Position numbers and translations under genes: made by a program. From NCBI GenBank assembly GCA_025363755.1, contig JANYLQ010000004.1:62001-126000 (forward strand): a stretch of DNA of 64,000 nt. The letters are read 5' to 3'. Position 1 is the first letter of the stretch. The number at the start of each line of letters is the position of its first letter. Below, in pieces: positions 28,174-36,932 of this stretch. This DNA is from Hyphomicrobiales bacterium. GTDB taxonomy: Bacteria; Pseudomonadota; Alphaproteobacteria; Rhizobiales; Aestuariivirgaceae. Below the pieces are notes generated by a model. That model worked only from the letters and a program-made list of their open reading frames with translations, had not been told where the DNA came from and did not search any database.

Positions 28174-28791
28174 TTATCCCCCGTGCTTCTCCATCGCCGC
28201 TTGTACAGCTGGGCGCTCCAACATCGCGGCACGGTGCGCCAGAATTTTGGGGAACTTTGATGTGTCCACGCCATCGCCTTCAAGCCAGTTGGCAATGGTA
28301 AACAGATAAGCATCAGCCACGGTATATTGCTCGCCCATCACCCAAGGGCCTTTGAGATATTCCCTCTCAATCATGACACAGCAATCCGTCATATTCTGCG
28401 GCACTTTAATTTTCATCGCTTCAACCACAGCCGCATCATCCGACCACCGAGCCCCTCGGCGATTATGCGCGTGGTGCGGATGCACGGTAGATGCAAGATA
28501 GGCATTGAAAGCCTGCATCTGCGCGAACGCAAACGGATCAGAACGCGAGAGACGCATCTTAGGATAAACATCAGCAATGAATGATAGGATCGCCACGTTC
28601 TCGGTGATAACGCCCTTATCTGTGGCCAGTGCAGGCACGCGACCTTTCGGGTTCACATATTTGAAAGGCGCAGTGTTTTGTTCATTCTCAGCAAAATTCA
28701 CTTTGTGAGCAGTGTATTCCGCACCCGCCTCTTCAAGGGCAATCATCGGCGCCAGCGAACAGGTTTTAGGCGCGTAATAAAGCGTGAGCAT
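28174..28791 (-). CDS. Glutathione S-transferase
   Basis: 205 aa with a thioredoxin-like N-terminal domain (LYYAPKTCSLAPMIALEEAG, cis-proline region NPKGRVPALA and the glutathione-contacting ENVAILSFIAD) and an all-helical C-terminal domain with GEQYTVADAYLFTI. The CSLAP motif places it near the bacterial beta-class GSTs. The start codon overlaps the stop of grxD by one base (TAATG), indicating coupled translation with a glutathione-linked iron-sulphur gene. Confidence 0.9.
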   Translation of the reverse strand: MLTLYYAPKTCSLAPMIALEEAGAEYTAHKVNFAENEQNTAPFKYVNPKGRVPALATDKGVITENVAILSFIADVYPKMRLSRSDPFAFAQMQAFNAYLASTVHPHHAHNRRGARWSDDAAVVEAMKIKVPQNMTDCCVMIEREYLKGPWVMGEQYTVADAYLFTIANWLEGDGVDTSKFPKILAHRAAMLERPAVQAAMEKHGG

Positions 28792-29114
28792 TAAACGCCA
28801 ACGCCCTTATCAGCCATCAACTGTTTCAACTCGCCCGACTGATACATTTCCATCATAATATCAGCGCCACCCACAAATTCGCCCTTCACATAGAGCTGCG
28901 GCACAGTTGGCCAATTTGTGTAGTCCTTAATGCCTTGGCGAATTTCATCACTGGCCAGCACGTTCACATCTTTAAACGGCACGCCAAGTTGGGTTAATAT
29001 CTGCACCGAGCGCCCCGAAAAACCACATTGCGGCATATCTGCGTTGCCCTTCATGAAGAGTACAACATCATTGGTTTTTACGGTGGTGTCGATTTGGGTT
29101 TTAATGTCGGTCAT
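28791..29114 (-). CDS. grxD: Monothiol glutaredoxin Grx4 type
   Basis: 107 aa CGFS glutaredoxin: FMKGNADMPQCGFSGRSVQIL (active Cys about residue 32 in CGFS), WPTVPQLYVKGEFVGGADIM with cis-Pro and glutathione-binding residues. CGFS proteins hold a bridging [2Fe-2S] cluster with glutathione and partner with BolA proteins, whose gene lies just upstream in the same operon with one tiny frame in between. Start codon overlaps the stop of that tiny frame (ATGA). Confidence 0.95.
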   Translation of the reverse strand: MTDIKTQIDTTVKTNDVVLFMKGNADMPQCGFSGRSVQILTQLGVPFKDVNVLASDEIRQGIKDYTNWPTVPQLYVKGEFVGGADIMMEMYQSGELKQLMADKGVGV

Positions 29115-29233
29115 TTTTCTTGCCTTTCAGATTCAATTTGTTTCTTCGCTTTTGCCACAATACGCCGAGAAACGATAAATGGCAAAATGATCAGTGCGAG
29201 CGCGCCAATCACGAGGAGGGTTGGGATTATCAC
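29111..29233 (-). CDS. 40-aa membrane peptide between bolA and grxD
   Basis: A frame of 40 codons that fills the gap between bolA and grxD exactly. Its GTG (29233) overlaps the bolA stop as GTGA, and its TGA (29111-29113) overlaps the grxD start as ATGA, so all three would be translationally coupled. The peptide starts VIIPTLLVIGALALIILPFI, a single membrane helix, then continues SRRIVAKAKKQIESERQEK, a basic amphipathic tail, giving a plausible inner-membrane peptide with the tail in the cytoplasm. Unrecognised; too short for most gene callers. The double overlap with no slack on either side is the strongest evidence. Confidence 0.72.
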   Translation of the reverse strand: MIIPTLLVIGALALIILPFIVSRRIVAKAKKQIESERQEK

Positions 29234-29466
29234 TCTTCGGGAACACTCGTCTGCAATGCCAGCGCATGCAGCTCTCCGCCCATGCGGCCTTGGAGGGCGG
29301 CATAGACCATTTGGTGTTGCTGAACGCGGTTTTTGCCTTTGAAGGCGGCGGCCACAACATTGGCCGAATAATGATTGCCATCGCCAGCTAAATCTTGGAT
29401 TTGCACCACCGCACCGGGGATGCCTTCGCGGATGAAACGTTCAATATCTGGGGCAGTCATGGCCAT
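29230..29466 (-). CDS. bolA: BolA family protein
   Basis: 78 aa BolA-like protein: AMTAPDIERFIREGIPGAVV, a helix-strand pair, then AAFKGKNRVQQHQMVYAALQG with the conserved histidine of the FKGK...R..H motif and the C-terminal LHALALQTSVPEE. BolA-CGFS glutaredoxin pairs handle iron-sulphur or iron sensing. The frame is open to 29604, but AGGA before the ATG GCC ATG cluster and the family length point to ATG 29466 (or 29460). First of a coupled set with the 40-aa peptide and grxD. Confidence 0.9.
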   Translation of the reverse strand: MAMTAPDIERFIREGIPGAVVQIQDLAGDGNHYSANVVAAAFKGKNRVQQHQMVYAALQGRMGGELHALALQTSVPEE

Positions 29467-29518
29467 GGCGTTAGGGTTCCTTTGTGAGCAAGATAATGCC
29501 CTGAAGATAAAATTACCA

Positions 29519-29557
29519 GCCTCTTTCCCTCTGCCCACTTGCGGGGCGGGGGAATAG
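29519..29557. repeat. C/T-rich palindromic repeat
   Basis: CCTCTTTCCCTCTGCCC faces GCGGGGCGGGGGA across a short ACTT-type loop; similar to the element at 30187. Lies between bolA and the DUF992 gene. Confidence 0.45.
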
Positions 29558-29570
29558 TAGGAATGGACAT

Positions 29571-29601
29571 GAAAAAACCCACGCAGATTGCTACGTGGGT
29601 T
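29571..29601 (-). terminator. Terminator of the DUF992 gene
   Basis: On the minus strand AACCCACG pairs with CGTGGGTT (29594-29601 with 29576-29583) around a ten-base loop, followed by TTTTTTC. It separates DUF992 from bolA. Confidence 0.85.
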
Positions 29602-29623
29602 CAATTCCGACAGGAAGCGGCAA

Positions 29624-30091
29624 TTAGCCAGCGCGCAAATTCAAGCTTGCTACGCCTACTGCGATGTTAAGCCCTGTCTGGCCTTGAACGCTGATCGGCT
29701 GAAGATTGATGTTGTTCTTAAACCCGCCAACCAAAACATTGGCACCAAGGCCTACGATTACAGATGCTGAAGCCTGTCCGCCCACATATGTACCAGAAAG
29801 CGAGCTTCGACCAACATTGCCTGGTGCAAATACGATCCAAGCCGCGCGGCCGCGGCCCGTTACGCCGAGATCCAAGCCAATTTTGCCAATGCTACCATGA
29901 TAGCGCTCGGTTCGGCCACTTTGATTTATGAATGTGCAGCTCACGTTCTTGGAAGAACCGACAATCAAGCCCACACCCGGTGCAATATTGCAATTCAAAA
30001 CGCCTAATTTAACACCACCGGTTCGGGCATCGGCGCTTCCAGCAGCCAATGACAAACCCAATAAGCCTACGGCAACTAATTTCTTGTTCAT
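29624..30091 (-). CDS. DUF992 family secreted protein
   Basis: 155 aa with a signal peptide (about 1-22, ending AGSADA) and the DUF992 (PF06186) pattern: GVLNCNIAPGVGLIVGSSK, a second cysteine in VSCTFINQ, then GRTERYHGSIGKIGLDLGVT and glycine-rich beta-strands. It probably forms a secreted beta-barrel-like or beta-sandwich protein stabilised by one disulphide. The family is mostly restricted to Rhizobiales and has no known function. Transcribed alone, with its own terminator. Confidence 0.87.
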   Translation of the reverse strand: MNKKLVAVGLLGLSLAAGSADARTGGVKLGVLNCNIAPGVGLIVGSSKNVSCTFINQSGRTERYHGSIGKIGLDLGVTGRGRAAWIVFAPGNVGRSSLSGTYVGGQASASVIVGLGANVLVGGFKNNINLQPISVQGQTGLNIAVGVASLNLRAG

Positions 30092-30186
30092 GTCAATTCC
30101 TTTATGAAAATATCACCACGATCAAATCAATGGCGAAGTTGGGAGATCCAACGTCTCATACCCAGTCAACGCCGCTGGAACGGTTT

Positions 30187-30223
30187 TGTTCCCTCTCTCT
30201 GCCCGATCGCGGGGCGAGGGAGT
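30187..30223. repeat. C/T-rich palindromic repeat
   Basis: TTCCCTCTCTCTGCCCGATC faces GCGGGGCGAGGGAG. Same style as the elements at 136 and 29519; lies between DUF992 and the methyltransferase gene. Confidence 0.45.
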
Positions 30224-30279
30224 AGAAAGTTATCCCGCCTTTAATTTCAGGAGAGATGCTTTATAGGCCTCTCGCGCAG

Positions 30280-31065
30280 TTAAACGTTGCCTTTCACGGC
30301 ATTGGCGAAAGCTTCAAATTCAATTCGCCCATCGGGCGCGATCGGCAGGCTCTTTTGCAACTGTGCCCGTAATTTTTCTTTGGTTTCAGTCGACATATCT
30401 TGGATTATTTTTGCTTGAGGGCCAAGGGGCAGAGTGTTCGTCTGCCAAAAGTCTTCAAAATCCTTGTACGAAACAGTAATGCGAATAACCATGCTTTCAA
30501 CTGATTTCAAACCCGCATCAATCCATAATTGGCGCTTTGGCTCCATGCTTGAGAATGCAGCATTGGGCGGTTGCAAAGTGGGGCAGCCTATCTCTTTCAT
30601 CGCGCGCATCATTTGGCTGAGTGGCACGCCACCGCCGGGCAAATCCCACATATAAGAGGCAACGATACCACCGGGTTTCGTTACACGCGCCATTTCTGCC
30701 ACAGCGAAGGCAGGATCGGGCACAAAGGCAATCACCAGCGCCATATCAGTCACATCGAAACTGGCATCGCCAAAAGGCAAAGGGGTTGCACCACTGAGCT
30801 GATATTTTGCACCGGGCGTTCCGGATCTTGTTCTGGCGAAAGCGAGTTGCCCTTCGGAAGGGTCGATACCAATCACCGCAGATGGTGCTGCGTGGTTATA
30901 TATTTCTTCAGTGAAAGCCCCATTGCCGCAACCCACATCTAGCCAGGATTTGCCTTTTGGAGCATCCACCCAATTTAGAAATTGCTGGCCTGCCAATCTG
31001 CTCCAGCGGCCCATAAACCGTTCATAAGCCGCTCCATCACTAAAGTTGCTTTGAGACTCGGCCAT
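30280..31065 (-). CDS. Class I SAM-dependent methyltransferase
   Basis: 261 aa. SAM-binding motif I LDVGCGNGAFTEEI (about residues 42-55), acidic residue of motif II in VIGIDPSEGQL, and FGDASFDVTDMALVIAFVPD, MARVTKPGGIVASYMW in the usual order of the Methyltransf_11/25 fold. The N-terminus (SDGAAYERFMGRWSRLAGQQ) is typical of a common soil-bacterial subgroup of unknown substrate. The start lies 6 bases after the purL stop, so it is probably co-transcribed with purL. Confidence 0.85.
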   Translation of the reverse strand: MAESQSNFSDGAAYERFMGRWSRLAGQQFLNWVDAPKGKSWLDVGCGNGAFTEEIYNHAAPSAVIGIDPSEGQLAFARTRSGTPGAKYQLSGATPLPFGDASFDVTDMALVIAFVPDPAFAVAEMARVTKPGGIVASYMWDLPGGGVPLSQMMRAMKEIGCPTLQPPNAAFSSMEPKRQLWIDAGLKSVESMVIRITVSYKDFEDFWQTNTLPLGPQAKIIQDMSTETKEKLRAQLQKSLPIAPDGRIEFEAFANAVKGNV

Positions 31066-31071
31066 GGCTTT

Positions 31072-33255
31072 TCAACCTTTCATATAATTGGGGAACCAAC
31101 CTTCATGTGCATCCTTCAACTCTGCCATAGAAATTGAAAATCCGCCATCAATTGATAGTTGCGCGTCTCGTGTGACAAGACCGATCTGAATAGCGTTGCC
31201 ACTCGCAACGATCTTGGCGGCGTTGGCTGGCGAACACGTCACCACATAGCGCGATTGATCTTCGGCGAACATTTGGATGTGGTCGAGATTATCAAGCGTT
31301 GCGCCAAAGCGGGTTGGCAACGCCATTTCGATTACGGCCACAAGCAAACCGCCGTCCGAAATATCATGCACAGCGGTGAGTTGCGACGCATTGATCAGTC
31401 CGCGAACAAAGTCGCCATTTCCTCGTTCCTTTGCCAAATGAACTGGCGGCGGAGCACCTTCTTCGCGGCCTTCAATTTCGCGCAGATAAATCGATTGGCC
31501 CAAGTGATGGCCATGGCCACCGACTAGCAAAATCGCATCGCCTGCGTTTTTGAATTTGATCGTGGTCATCTTCGACAAGTCGCCCAGAAGGCCAACACCG
31601 CCGATTGTTGGGGTTGGCAAAATGCCTGTGCCCATGGTTTCGTTGTAAAGCGACACATTGCCCGAAACGACAGGGAAATCCAGAGCGCGGGCGGCTTCGC
31701 CAACGCCTTTAATGGCAAACACCAACTGGCCCATAATCTCAGGCCGCTCGGGGTTGCCGAAGTTCAAATTATCGGTGAAAGCAATGGGTTCAGCGCCCAC
31801 ACATGTCAGATTGCGCCAACTTTCGGCCACGGCTTGTTTGCCACCTTCAAAAGGATCGGCATAAACATAACGTGGTGTGACGTCTGACGAAACAGCGATG
31901 GCCTTTTGGCCTTGAATGCGCACCACGCCAGCGTCTCCACCGGGCAGTTGCGCAGAGTTTGAACCTATCAGCGTGTCATATTGCTCCCACACCCAACGCC
32001 TTGAACACATATCGGGCGAGCCGATAATTTTGAGGATGGCAGATTTTAAATCCTGCGGGGCAGGGATCGTTGAAGCGTCGATGGTTGGCAGCTTTTTTGG
32101 TTCCACCCACGGACGATCATATTCCGGCGCATTATCGCCCATTTCCTTGATCGGCAGATCAGCTTTCACTTCACCTTGATGTTTAATGATGAAGCGTAAG
32201 GTGTTGGTTGTCTTGCCGATAATGGCAAAATCCAAACCCCATTTAACGAAAATCGCTTCAGCCTGTTTTTCCATTTCAGGGCGCAGCACCATCAGCATGC
32301 GCTCTTGGGATTCGCTCAGCATCATTTCGTAGGCGCTCATGCCTGTTTCGCGGCAGGGCACTTTATCGAGATCAAGTTCAATGCCCAGATTGCCCTTGGC
32401 CCCCATTTCAACAGCAGACGATGTTAGGCCAGCAGCGCCCATATCCTGAATGGCAATCACAGCGCCTGATGCCATGAGTTCCAAACATGCTTCCAACAAG
32501 CATTTTTCAGTAAACGGATCACCCACTTGCACAGTTGGGCGCTTTTCCTCGGCATTAGCCTCGAATGAAGCCGAAGCCATGGTTGCCCCATGAATGCCGT
32601 CGCGGCCCGTCTTTGCCCCCAGATATACCACAGGCAAGCCCACACCTTCGGCTTTGGACAAAAATATCTTATCGGCATCGGCCAAACCAACTGCCATGGC
32701 ATTAACCAGAATATTGCCATTGTAGCTTTTGTGAAAATTCACTTCGCCGCCCAATGTGGGCACACCAAATGAATTGCCATAACCACCCACACCTGCCACA
32801 ACGCCCGAAACCAAATGGCGGGTTTTTGGGTGCGATGGCTCACCAAAACGCAATGCATTCAAAGCCGCAATTGGCCGCGCACCCATGGTAAATACATCAC
32901 GCAAAATGCCGCCCACACCGGTCGCTGAGCCTTGGTAAGGTTCAATGAAAGAGGGGTGGTTATGGCTTTCCATTTTAAAGACGATGGCCTGGCCATCATC
33001 AATATCGATGACACCTGCATTTTCGCCAGGGCCCTGCAACACGCGCGGGCCAGTTGTGGGCAAGGTCTTCAGCCACTTCTTTGATGATTTATAGGAGCAA
33101 TGTTCGTTCCACATGGCCGAACAGATGCCGAGTTCAGTCATCGTTGGCACACGGCCCAGAAGCTTCAAAAACCGTTCATATTCATCGGGTTTTAAGCCAT
33201 GGCTGGCTACGATTTCAGGGGTTATGTCGGGTTCGCTGGCTGCATGTTTCATCAT
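31072..33255 (-). CDS. purL: Phosphoribosylformylglycinamidine synthase subunit PurL
   Basis: ATP-dependent amidation of FGAR to FGAM in purine synthesis, with PurQ supplying ammonia and PurS bridging. 727 aa, the short three-subunit form: [15 protein letters not shown] at the N-terminus, [39 protein letters not shown], and a second AIRS-like half with [12 protein letters not shown] and [18 protein letters not shown]. Two adjacent ATGs (33255/33252) exist, without a strong SD. It is separated from purQ by about 700 bases holding two small genes, a terminator-like hairpin and a CtrA site, so it probably has its own promoter. Confidence 0.96.
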   Translation of the reverse strand: MMKHAASEPDITPEIVASHGLKPDEYERFLKLLGRVPTMTELGICSAMWNEHCSYKSSKKWLKTLPTTGPRVLQGPGENAGVIDIDDGQAIVFKMESHNHPSFIEPYQGSATGVGGILRDVFTMGARPIAALNALRFGEPSHPKTRHLVSGVVAGVGGYGNSFGVPTLGGEVNFHKSYNGNILVNAMAVGLADADKIFLSKAEGVGLPVVYLGAKTGRDGIHGATMASASFEANAEEKRPTVQVGDPFTEKCLLEACLELMASGAVIAIQDMGAAGLTSSAVEMGAKGNLGIELDLDKVPCRETGMSAYEMMLSESQERMLMVLRPEMEKQAEAIFVKWGLDFAIIGKTTNTLRFIIKHQGEVKADLPIKEMGDNAPEYDRPWVEPKKLPTIDASTIPAPQDLKSAILKIIGSPDMCSRRWVWEQYDTLIGSNSAQLPGGDAGVVRIQGQKAIAVSSDVTPRYVYADPFEGGKQAVAESWRNLTCVGAEPIAFTDNLNFGNPERPEIMGQLVFAIKGVGEAARALDFPVVSGNVSLYNETMGTGILPTPTIGGVGLLGDLSKMTTIKFKNAGDAILLVGGHGHHLGQSIYLREIEGREEGAPPPVHLAKERGNGDFVRGLINASQLTAVHDISDGGLLVAVIEMALPTRFGATLDNLDHIQMFAEDQSRYVVTCSPANAAKIVASGNAIQIGLVTRDAQLSIDGGFSISMAELKDAHEGWFPNYMKG

Positions 33256-33294
33256 GTGTTGCGGTTTAACGAAACCGCAAAAGATTCACAAATC

Positions 33295-33450
33295 CTATTC
33301 TTGGACTGTGGATTTGGGCGCTTCCAACTTTTCAGCGCTAGTAGAATTTTGTACTATTGGTTTAGTCGCCAAGGCAGTGGCCAATCTGCGCAGCAGTTCG
33401 CCTCGCTCATCAACCTTTGTCTCTTGAAGAAATGGTTTTCCTCGCATCAT
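33295..33450 (-). CDS. Small hypothetical protein (51 aa) upstream of purL
   Basis: Short charged peptide starting MMRGKPFLQETKVDERGELL, then RRLATALATKPIVQ and a polar tail. The ATG at 33450 follows AGGA at a normal distance, and it ends 39 bases before purL on the same strand. The open frame extends further to 33528 across the hairpin, but that part is unlikely to be coding. Composition is typical of a real protein (helix with alternating charges), but no family is recognised. It might instead be a leader region of purL. Confidence 0.4.
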   Translation of the reverse strand: MMRGKPFLQETKVDERGELLRRLATALATKPIVQNSTSAEKLEAPKSTVQE

Positions 33451-33500
33451 GTCTATCCTATCGCTACTGCCCCCCGGCATTGAAAGGACTGTAGGCAACA

Positions 33501-33537
33501 CAACTTGCCCAGTTGTTAACACGGGCAAGTTGTTTTT
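33501..33537. terminator. Hairpin between two small genes, terminator-like
   Basis: CAACTTGCCC (33501-33510) pairs perfectly with GGGCAAGTTG (33523-33532). The T-run lies on the plus-strand side (TTTTT at 33533), while on the minus strand the following bases are GTGTTG. It lies about 38 bases after the stop of the 74-aa gene, so it may end that transcript, less efficiently than a standard terminator. Confidence 0.5.
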
Positions 33538-33570
33538 AGATTTGATGCATATAGTTTTTGCTGCTTTAAA

Positions 33571-33795
33571 TTAAGCTGCAAATGCTTTGCGCAGCGAAAA
33601 TGATTTCTTAAGCAAAATTGCATTGGGATTTTTAACCAGCTCAGGACTTCTGACTTCCAATTTTATGATGCGTGCGGATAAGCTCTGAACTCGCATCATA
33701 TGATCCATGCGCTCGGCTAAGGCTTCTTGTGCTTTGTTGATTTCGTGTTGGTCGGTAGGTGTGGCTTTGAATGCGTTGATGATGCTGTTGAACAT
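33571..33795 (-). CDS. Small helical hypothetical protein under probable CtrA control (74 aa)
   Basis: Basic, mainly helical protein: FNSIINAFKATPTDQHEINK, then AQEALAERMDHMMRVQSLSA, ending with KNPNAILLKKSFSLRKAFAA. No family recognised; the layout recalls the small alphaproteobacterial proteins with an N-terminal amphipathic helix. ATG 33795 follows GAGAG and is preferred over in-frame starts upstream at about 33822-33831. A 9-base inverted repeat (33829) and a perfect CtrA site (33880) lie upstream, so it is likely a cell-cycle or motility-phase gene that sits between purQ and purL by insertion. Confidence 0.6.
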   Translation of the reverse strand: MFNSIINAFKATPTDQHEINKAQEALAERMDHMMRVQSLSARIIKLEVRSPELVKNPNAILLKKSFSLRKAFAA

Positions 33796-33828
33796 TTTTA
33801 ACTCTCTCAAGGTTTTTGCCATTGCAGT

Positions 33829-33853
33829 CACTCACACCTGATCCGTGTGAGTG
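33829..33853. promoter_or_regulatory. 9-bp inverted repeat upstream of the 74-aa gene
   Basis: CACTCACAC (33829-33837) and GTGTGAGTG (33845-33853), perfect, with spacer CTGATCC. It is between the CtrA site and the start codon, so it would be in the 5' UTR as a hairpin or act as an operator. Confidence 0.5.
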
Positions 33854-33879
33854 GTTGTATTCAGCCAAAAAAAACGATG

Positions 33880-33895
33880 TTAATCTAGTGTTAAC
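33880..33895. promoter_or_regulatory. CtrA binding site
   Basis: TTAA-TCTAGTG-TTAAC matches the full CtrA consensus TTAA-N7-TTAAC without mismatch. A further TTAAC half-site lies at 33918-33922. The position, about 85-100 bases before the 74-aa gene start, suits promoter control of that gene. cckA, which feeds phosphate to CtrA, is in this window. Confidence 0.72.
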
Positions 33896-33952
33896 ATATG
33901 TGAGAGTGAACCATTTGTTAACGTTGTGACGAAGAGTTTCAGCAAAATTACA

Positions 33953-34615
33953 TCAAGCTGCAATCAAACTTTCGAATAATGGTTTGCAATCCATCTTGCC
34001 ATGCAGCGGCTCAATCATGTTCTCAGGATGCGGCATCATGCCGATGACGTTGCCGGCCTCGTTGATGATTCCGGCGATATCGTTGGTGGCACCGTTGGGG
34101 TTGGAGCCTTCAGCATAGCGGAACACCACACGGCCTTCGCCCTCAAGGCGTTTCAATGTTTCAGCGTCGCAAGCATAGTTGCCCTCGCCATGCGCCACAG
34201 GGCATGAGACGATTTGGCCTTTTGCCATCTTATTGGTGAAGAAAGTTTGATTGTTTTCAATCTTCAATTTTACTTCGCGGCAGACAAAATGCAAATCCGC
34301 ATTGCGCATCAAAACGCCGGGCAGAAGGCCTGCTTCAGTGATGATTTGAAAGCCATTGCAAACCCCAATAACTTTGAGTCCTTTCATAGCCTTGGCTTTG
34401 ATATCTGCCATAATAGGTGAACGCGCCGCAATCGCCCCGCACCGTAGATAATCCCCATATGAAAATCCACCAGGCACCACAACAAGATCAACATCAGGCA
34501 GTGTGGTCTCGGTGTGCCAGACGGAGATGGGCTTAACGCCCGTTGTGGCTTCCAAAGCCAGCAACATATCGCGCTCGCGGTTTATACCGGGGAAGGTGAT
34601 GACGGCGGATTTCAC
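33953..34615 (-). CDS. purQ: Phosphoribosylformylglycinamidine synthase subunit PurQ
   Basis: Glutaminase subunit supplying ammonia to PurL. 220 aa class I amidotransferase: nucleophile Cys in [10 protein letters not shown], the His and Glu of [10 protein letters not shown] near the C-terminus, and [19 protein letters not shown] at the oxyanion side. Start is GTG 34615, overlapping the purS stop as GTGA. The triad is complete. Confidence 0.96.
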   Translation of the reverse strand: MKSAVITFPGINRERDMLLALEATTGVKPISVWHTETTLPDVDLVVVPGGFSYGDYLRCGAIAARSPIMADIKAKAMKGLKVIGVCNGFQIITEAGLLPGVLMRNADLHFVCREVKLKIENNQTFFTNKMAKGQIVSCPVAHGEGNYACDAETLKRLEGEGRVVFRYAEGSNPNGATNDIAGIINEAGNVIGMMPHPENMIEPLHGKMDCKPLFESLIAA

Positions 34616-34851
34616 GCGAGCTCAATCTCGTAATTTTCAATCACTGTATTGGCGATCAGTTTTTCGCACATGGATTTGAGCGCAGCTTCCGCATTTGCCT
34701 TATCTTTCTCAGCCAATTCAATCTCAAAATATTTCCCTTGGCGCACACCATTCACACCGGCGAATCCAAGCGAGCCCAACGCGCCTTCGATGGCTTTGCC
34801 TTGGGGGTCGAGGACTCCGTTTTTGAGGGTGACTTTTATTTTGGCTTTCAT
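34612..34851 (-). CDS. purS: Phosphoribosylformylglycinamidine synthase subunit PurS
   Basis: 79 aa subunit bridging PurL and PurQ. Typical alternating strands and helices: [56 protein letters not shown]. The frame begins at a TTG inside purC; the ATG at 34851 gives the standard start, 5 bases after the purC stop. Ends overlapping purQ. Confidence 0.95.
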   Translation of the reverse strand: MKAKIKVTLKNGVLDPQGKAIEGALGSLGFAGVNGVRQGKYFEIELAEKDKANAEAALKSMCEKLIANTVIENYEIELA

Positions 34852-34856
34852 GTCAT

Positions 34857-35630
34857 TCAATCCGTCTTCACCAGCTTCGGCCTTGACCGTTCTGGCGTTT
34901 CATTCACCTGAATAATCCCCAGTCGCCGTGCTACTTCTTGATACGCATCGACGAGGTTGCCTAAGTCGCGGCGGAACACGTCCTTGTCCAATTTCTGATT
35001 GGTTTTCATATCCCAAAGCCTACACGAGTCGGGGCTGATCTCGTCGGCCAGAACAATGCGCATCATGTCATTTTCAAACAAGCGGCCAAACTCGATTTTG
35101 AAATCGACCAGCTTGATGCCAATGCCTAAAAATAATCCGGTCAAAAAGTCGTTGATGCGGATCGACATATGCATAATGTCGTCGAGTTCCATCGGTGTCG
35201 CCCAGCCGAATGCTGTGATGTGTTCTTCACTTACCATCGGGTCGCCCAGCGCGTCGTTCTTGTAACAAAACTCGATGATCGAGCGCGGCAACACGGTGCC
35301 TTCGTCCAAACCGAGACGCTTGGTCAATGAACCCGCAGCCACATTACGCACAATCACTTCCAACGGAATAATTTCAACTTCGCGCACCAATTGCTCGCGC
35401 ATGTTGAGCGAGCGGATGAAATGGGTGGGTAAGCCCAGTTCGTTCAGCTTGGTGAAAAGATATTCCGAAATGCGTTGATTCAAAACGCCTTTGCCTTCAA
35501 TCACGGCCTTCTTTTCAGCATTAAAGGCTGTGGCATCATCCTTAAAGTGGACAATAACCGTTCCAGGCTCAGGCCCCTCATACAGGGTCTTGGCCTTGCC
35601 TTCATAAATCTTGGTGCGTCTTCCGTTCAT
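34857..35630 (-). CDS. purC: SAICAR synthetase
   Basis: Phosphoribosylaminoimidazole-succinocarboxamide synthase, joins aspartate to CAIR in purine synthesis. 257 aa: [64 protein letters not shown] and [14 protein letters not shown], all family signatures. AGGA precedes ATG 35630; the frame opens further at 35663. First gene of purC-purS-purQ. Confidence 0.96.
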   Translation of the reverse strand: MNGRRTKIYEGKAKTLYEGPEPGTVIVHFKDDATAFNAEKKAVIEGKGVLNQRISEYLFTKLNELGLPTHFIRSLNMREQLVREVEIIPLEVIVRNVAAGSLTKRLGLDEGTVLPRSIIEFCYKNDALGDPMVSEEHITAFGWATPMELDDIMHMSIRINDFLTGLFLGIGIKLVDFKIEFGRLFENDMMRIVLADEISPDSCRLWDMKTNQKLDKDVFRRDLGNLVDAYQEVARRLGIIQVNETPERSRPKLVKTD

Positions 35631-35844
35631 GGAGAGAATCCTTGATGACACTTCGCTACTCACTTCTGCTTACACGCCATGACATTGCGAATACAGGGCA
35701 ATCGAAAGGCGGTGGATAATTGGGGTTGGTTCTAGCCGTTTATGCTGCGACGCACAATAAAATATATATGGGAGCTCAACAGTTGATTTGCGAGGTCCGC
35801 ATAGCTAATTGATTTGTCAGAGATTCATGCATTGGAGAACGAGT

Positions 35845-36165
35845 ATGTCGACATTTGATAGCCGCGAAAAAGGTTTTGAGAACAAATTCGCCCATGACGA
35901 GGAATTGCGCTTCAAAGCCACGGCGCGTCGCAACAAACTTTTGGGTGCATGGGCTGCCGAAAAGATGGGTATCACAGGGGCCGCAGCGGACTCGTATGCT
36001 AAGGATGTTGTGGCCGCAGACTTTGAAGAAGCTGGCGATGATGATGTGGTGCGTAAATTAGTTGCCGATTTTAAAGCCAAGAATGTTGAGCAAACCGAAC
36101 AAACCATTCGTCGTTATATGGATGAATTAATGGCAACAGCCATTGCTCAGATAGAGGCACAGTAA
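35845..36165 (+). CDS. DUF1476 protein, ATP synthase zeta (inhibitor) subunit
   Basis: 106 aa four-helix protein: STFDSREKGFENKFAHDEEL, RFKATARRNKLLGAWAAEKMG, DFEEAGDDDVVRKLVADF, RRYMDELMATAIAQIEA. Homologues in Paracoccus and other alphaproteobacteria bind F1-ATPase through the N-terminal region and inhibit ATP hydrolysis. GGAG precedes the ATG at 35845; the frame is open to 35809. It heads a plus-strand row, diverging from purC, with the aldolase gene 2 bases after. Confidence 0.92.
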   Translation: MSTFDSREKGFENKFAHDEELRFKATARRNKLLGAWAAEKMGITGAAADSYAKDVVAADFEEAGDDDVVRKLVADFKAKNVEQTEQTIRRYMDELMATAIAQIEAQ

Positions 36166-36167
36166 AC

Positions 36168-36932
36168 ATGTCATCAAATCTGCGCGAGCGGCTTTCGACA
36201 GGCAAACCATTTTTGTTTTCGTGGATGTCGATGGCTGGCGCGCAGGTGGCGGGGCAGATTGCGCGTTTGCCTTTCGACGGTGTGACGTTGGATATGCAGC
36301 ATGGCATGATGGATTTTGGCGATGCTGCGGCGATGATTGGCGCAATTTCAGCCGCAGGAAAGCCTGCCATAGTGCGCGTGTTGTGGAACGACCCGGGCCT
36401 TGTTGGCCAAGCACTTGATGCAGGTGCAACAGCCGTCATTGCGCCGATGGTCAATTCTCGTGCGCAAGCTGAAGCCTTAGTGAAGTCCGCCAAATATCCA
36501 CCCATGGGCCAGCGCAGCTGGGGTGGCTATACCATGGTTCAAACTGCGAAGATGACGCCCGGAGAATATCTTGCGCAAGCCAACAAAGTCACCTTGGTGT
36601 TTGCCATGATCGAAACCCGTGAAGCACTCGAAGCGGTAGACGAAATTGCATCCGTGCCCGGGCTTGACGGTTTGTTTGTGGGCCCATCAGATTTATCGAT
36701 CGCGCTTTCAAATGGTGCAGGCATTAACAAGACCGCTGATTACACTTTGGCCGCAATGGATAAGGTCGCTGCCGCATGCAAGCGCAACAATCTGTTTGCT
36801 GGCGCATTCGCCGGTGATGCCGCGATAATGAATGAATATATCTCACGTGGTTTCACCTTTTTGGCTGCCGCCGTGGATGTGGATTTAATGCGTATTGGTG
36901 CGGCCGCAATTTTGAAAGATGTTAAGTTATGA
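36168..36932 (+). CDS. HpcH/HpaI-family aldolase
   Basis: 254 aa class II-type pyruvate aldolase fold. Motifs: FDGVTLDMQHGMMDF (active-site His), AIVRVLWNDPG with the arginine-type position, AMIETREALEAVDEIASVPG (metal-binding Glu) and GLFVGPSDLSIALS (metal-binding Asp). Members cleave 4-hydroxy-2-oxo acids to pyruvate and an aldehyde. Ends in an ATGA overlap with the phosphoribosyltransferase-like gene, so the two are translated together, an odd pairing for which no pathway is evident. Confidence 0.88.
   Translation: MSSNLRERLSTGKPFLFSWMSMAGAQVAGQIARLPFDGVTLDMQHGMMDFGDAAAMIGAISAAGKPAIVRVLWNDPGLVGQALDAGATAVIAPMVNSRAQAEALVKSAKYPPMGQRSWGGYTMVQTAKMTPGEYLAQANKVTLVFAMIETREALEAVDEIASVPGLDGLFVGPSDLSIALSNGAGINKTADYTLAAMDKVAAACKRNNLFAGAFAGDAAIMNEYISRGFTFLAAAVDVDLMRIGAAAILKDVKL

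Noticed and set aside
33113-33483. Plus-strand frames overlapping the start of purL and the small gene before it
   Set aside because: No ribosome site and the sequence is antisense to PurL N-terminus and the 51-codon frame.
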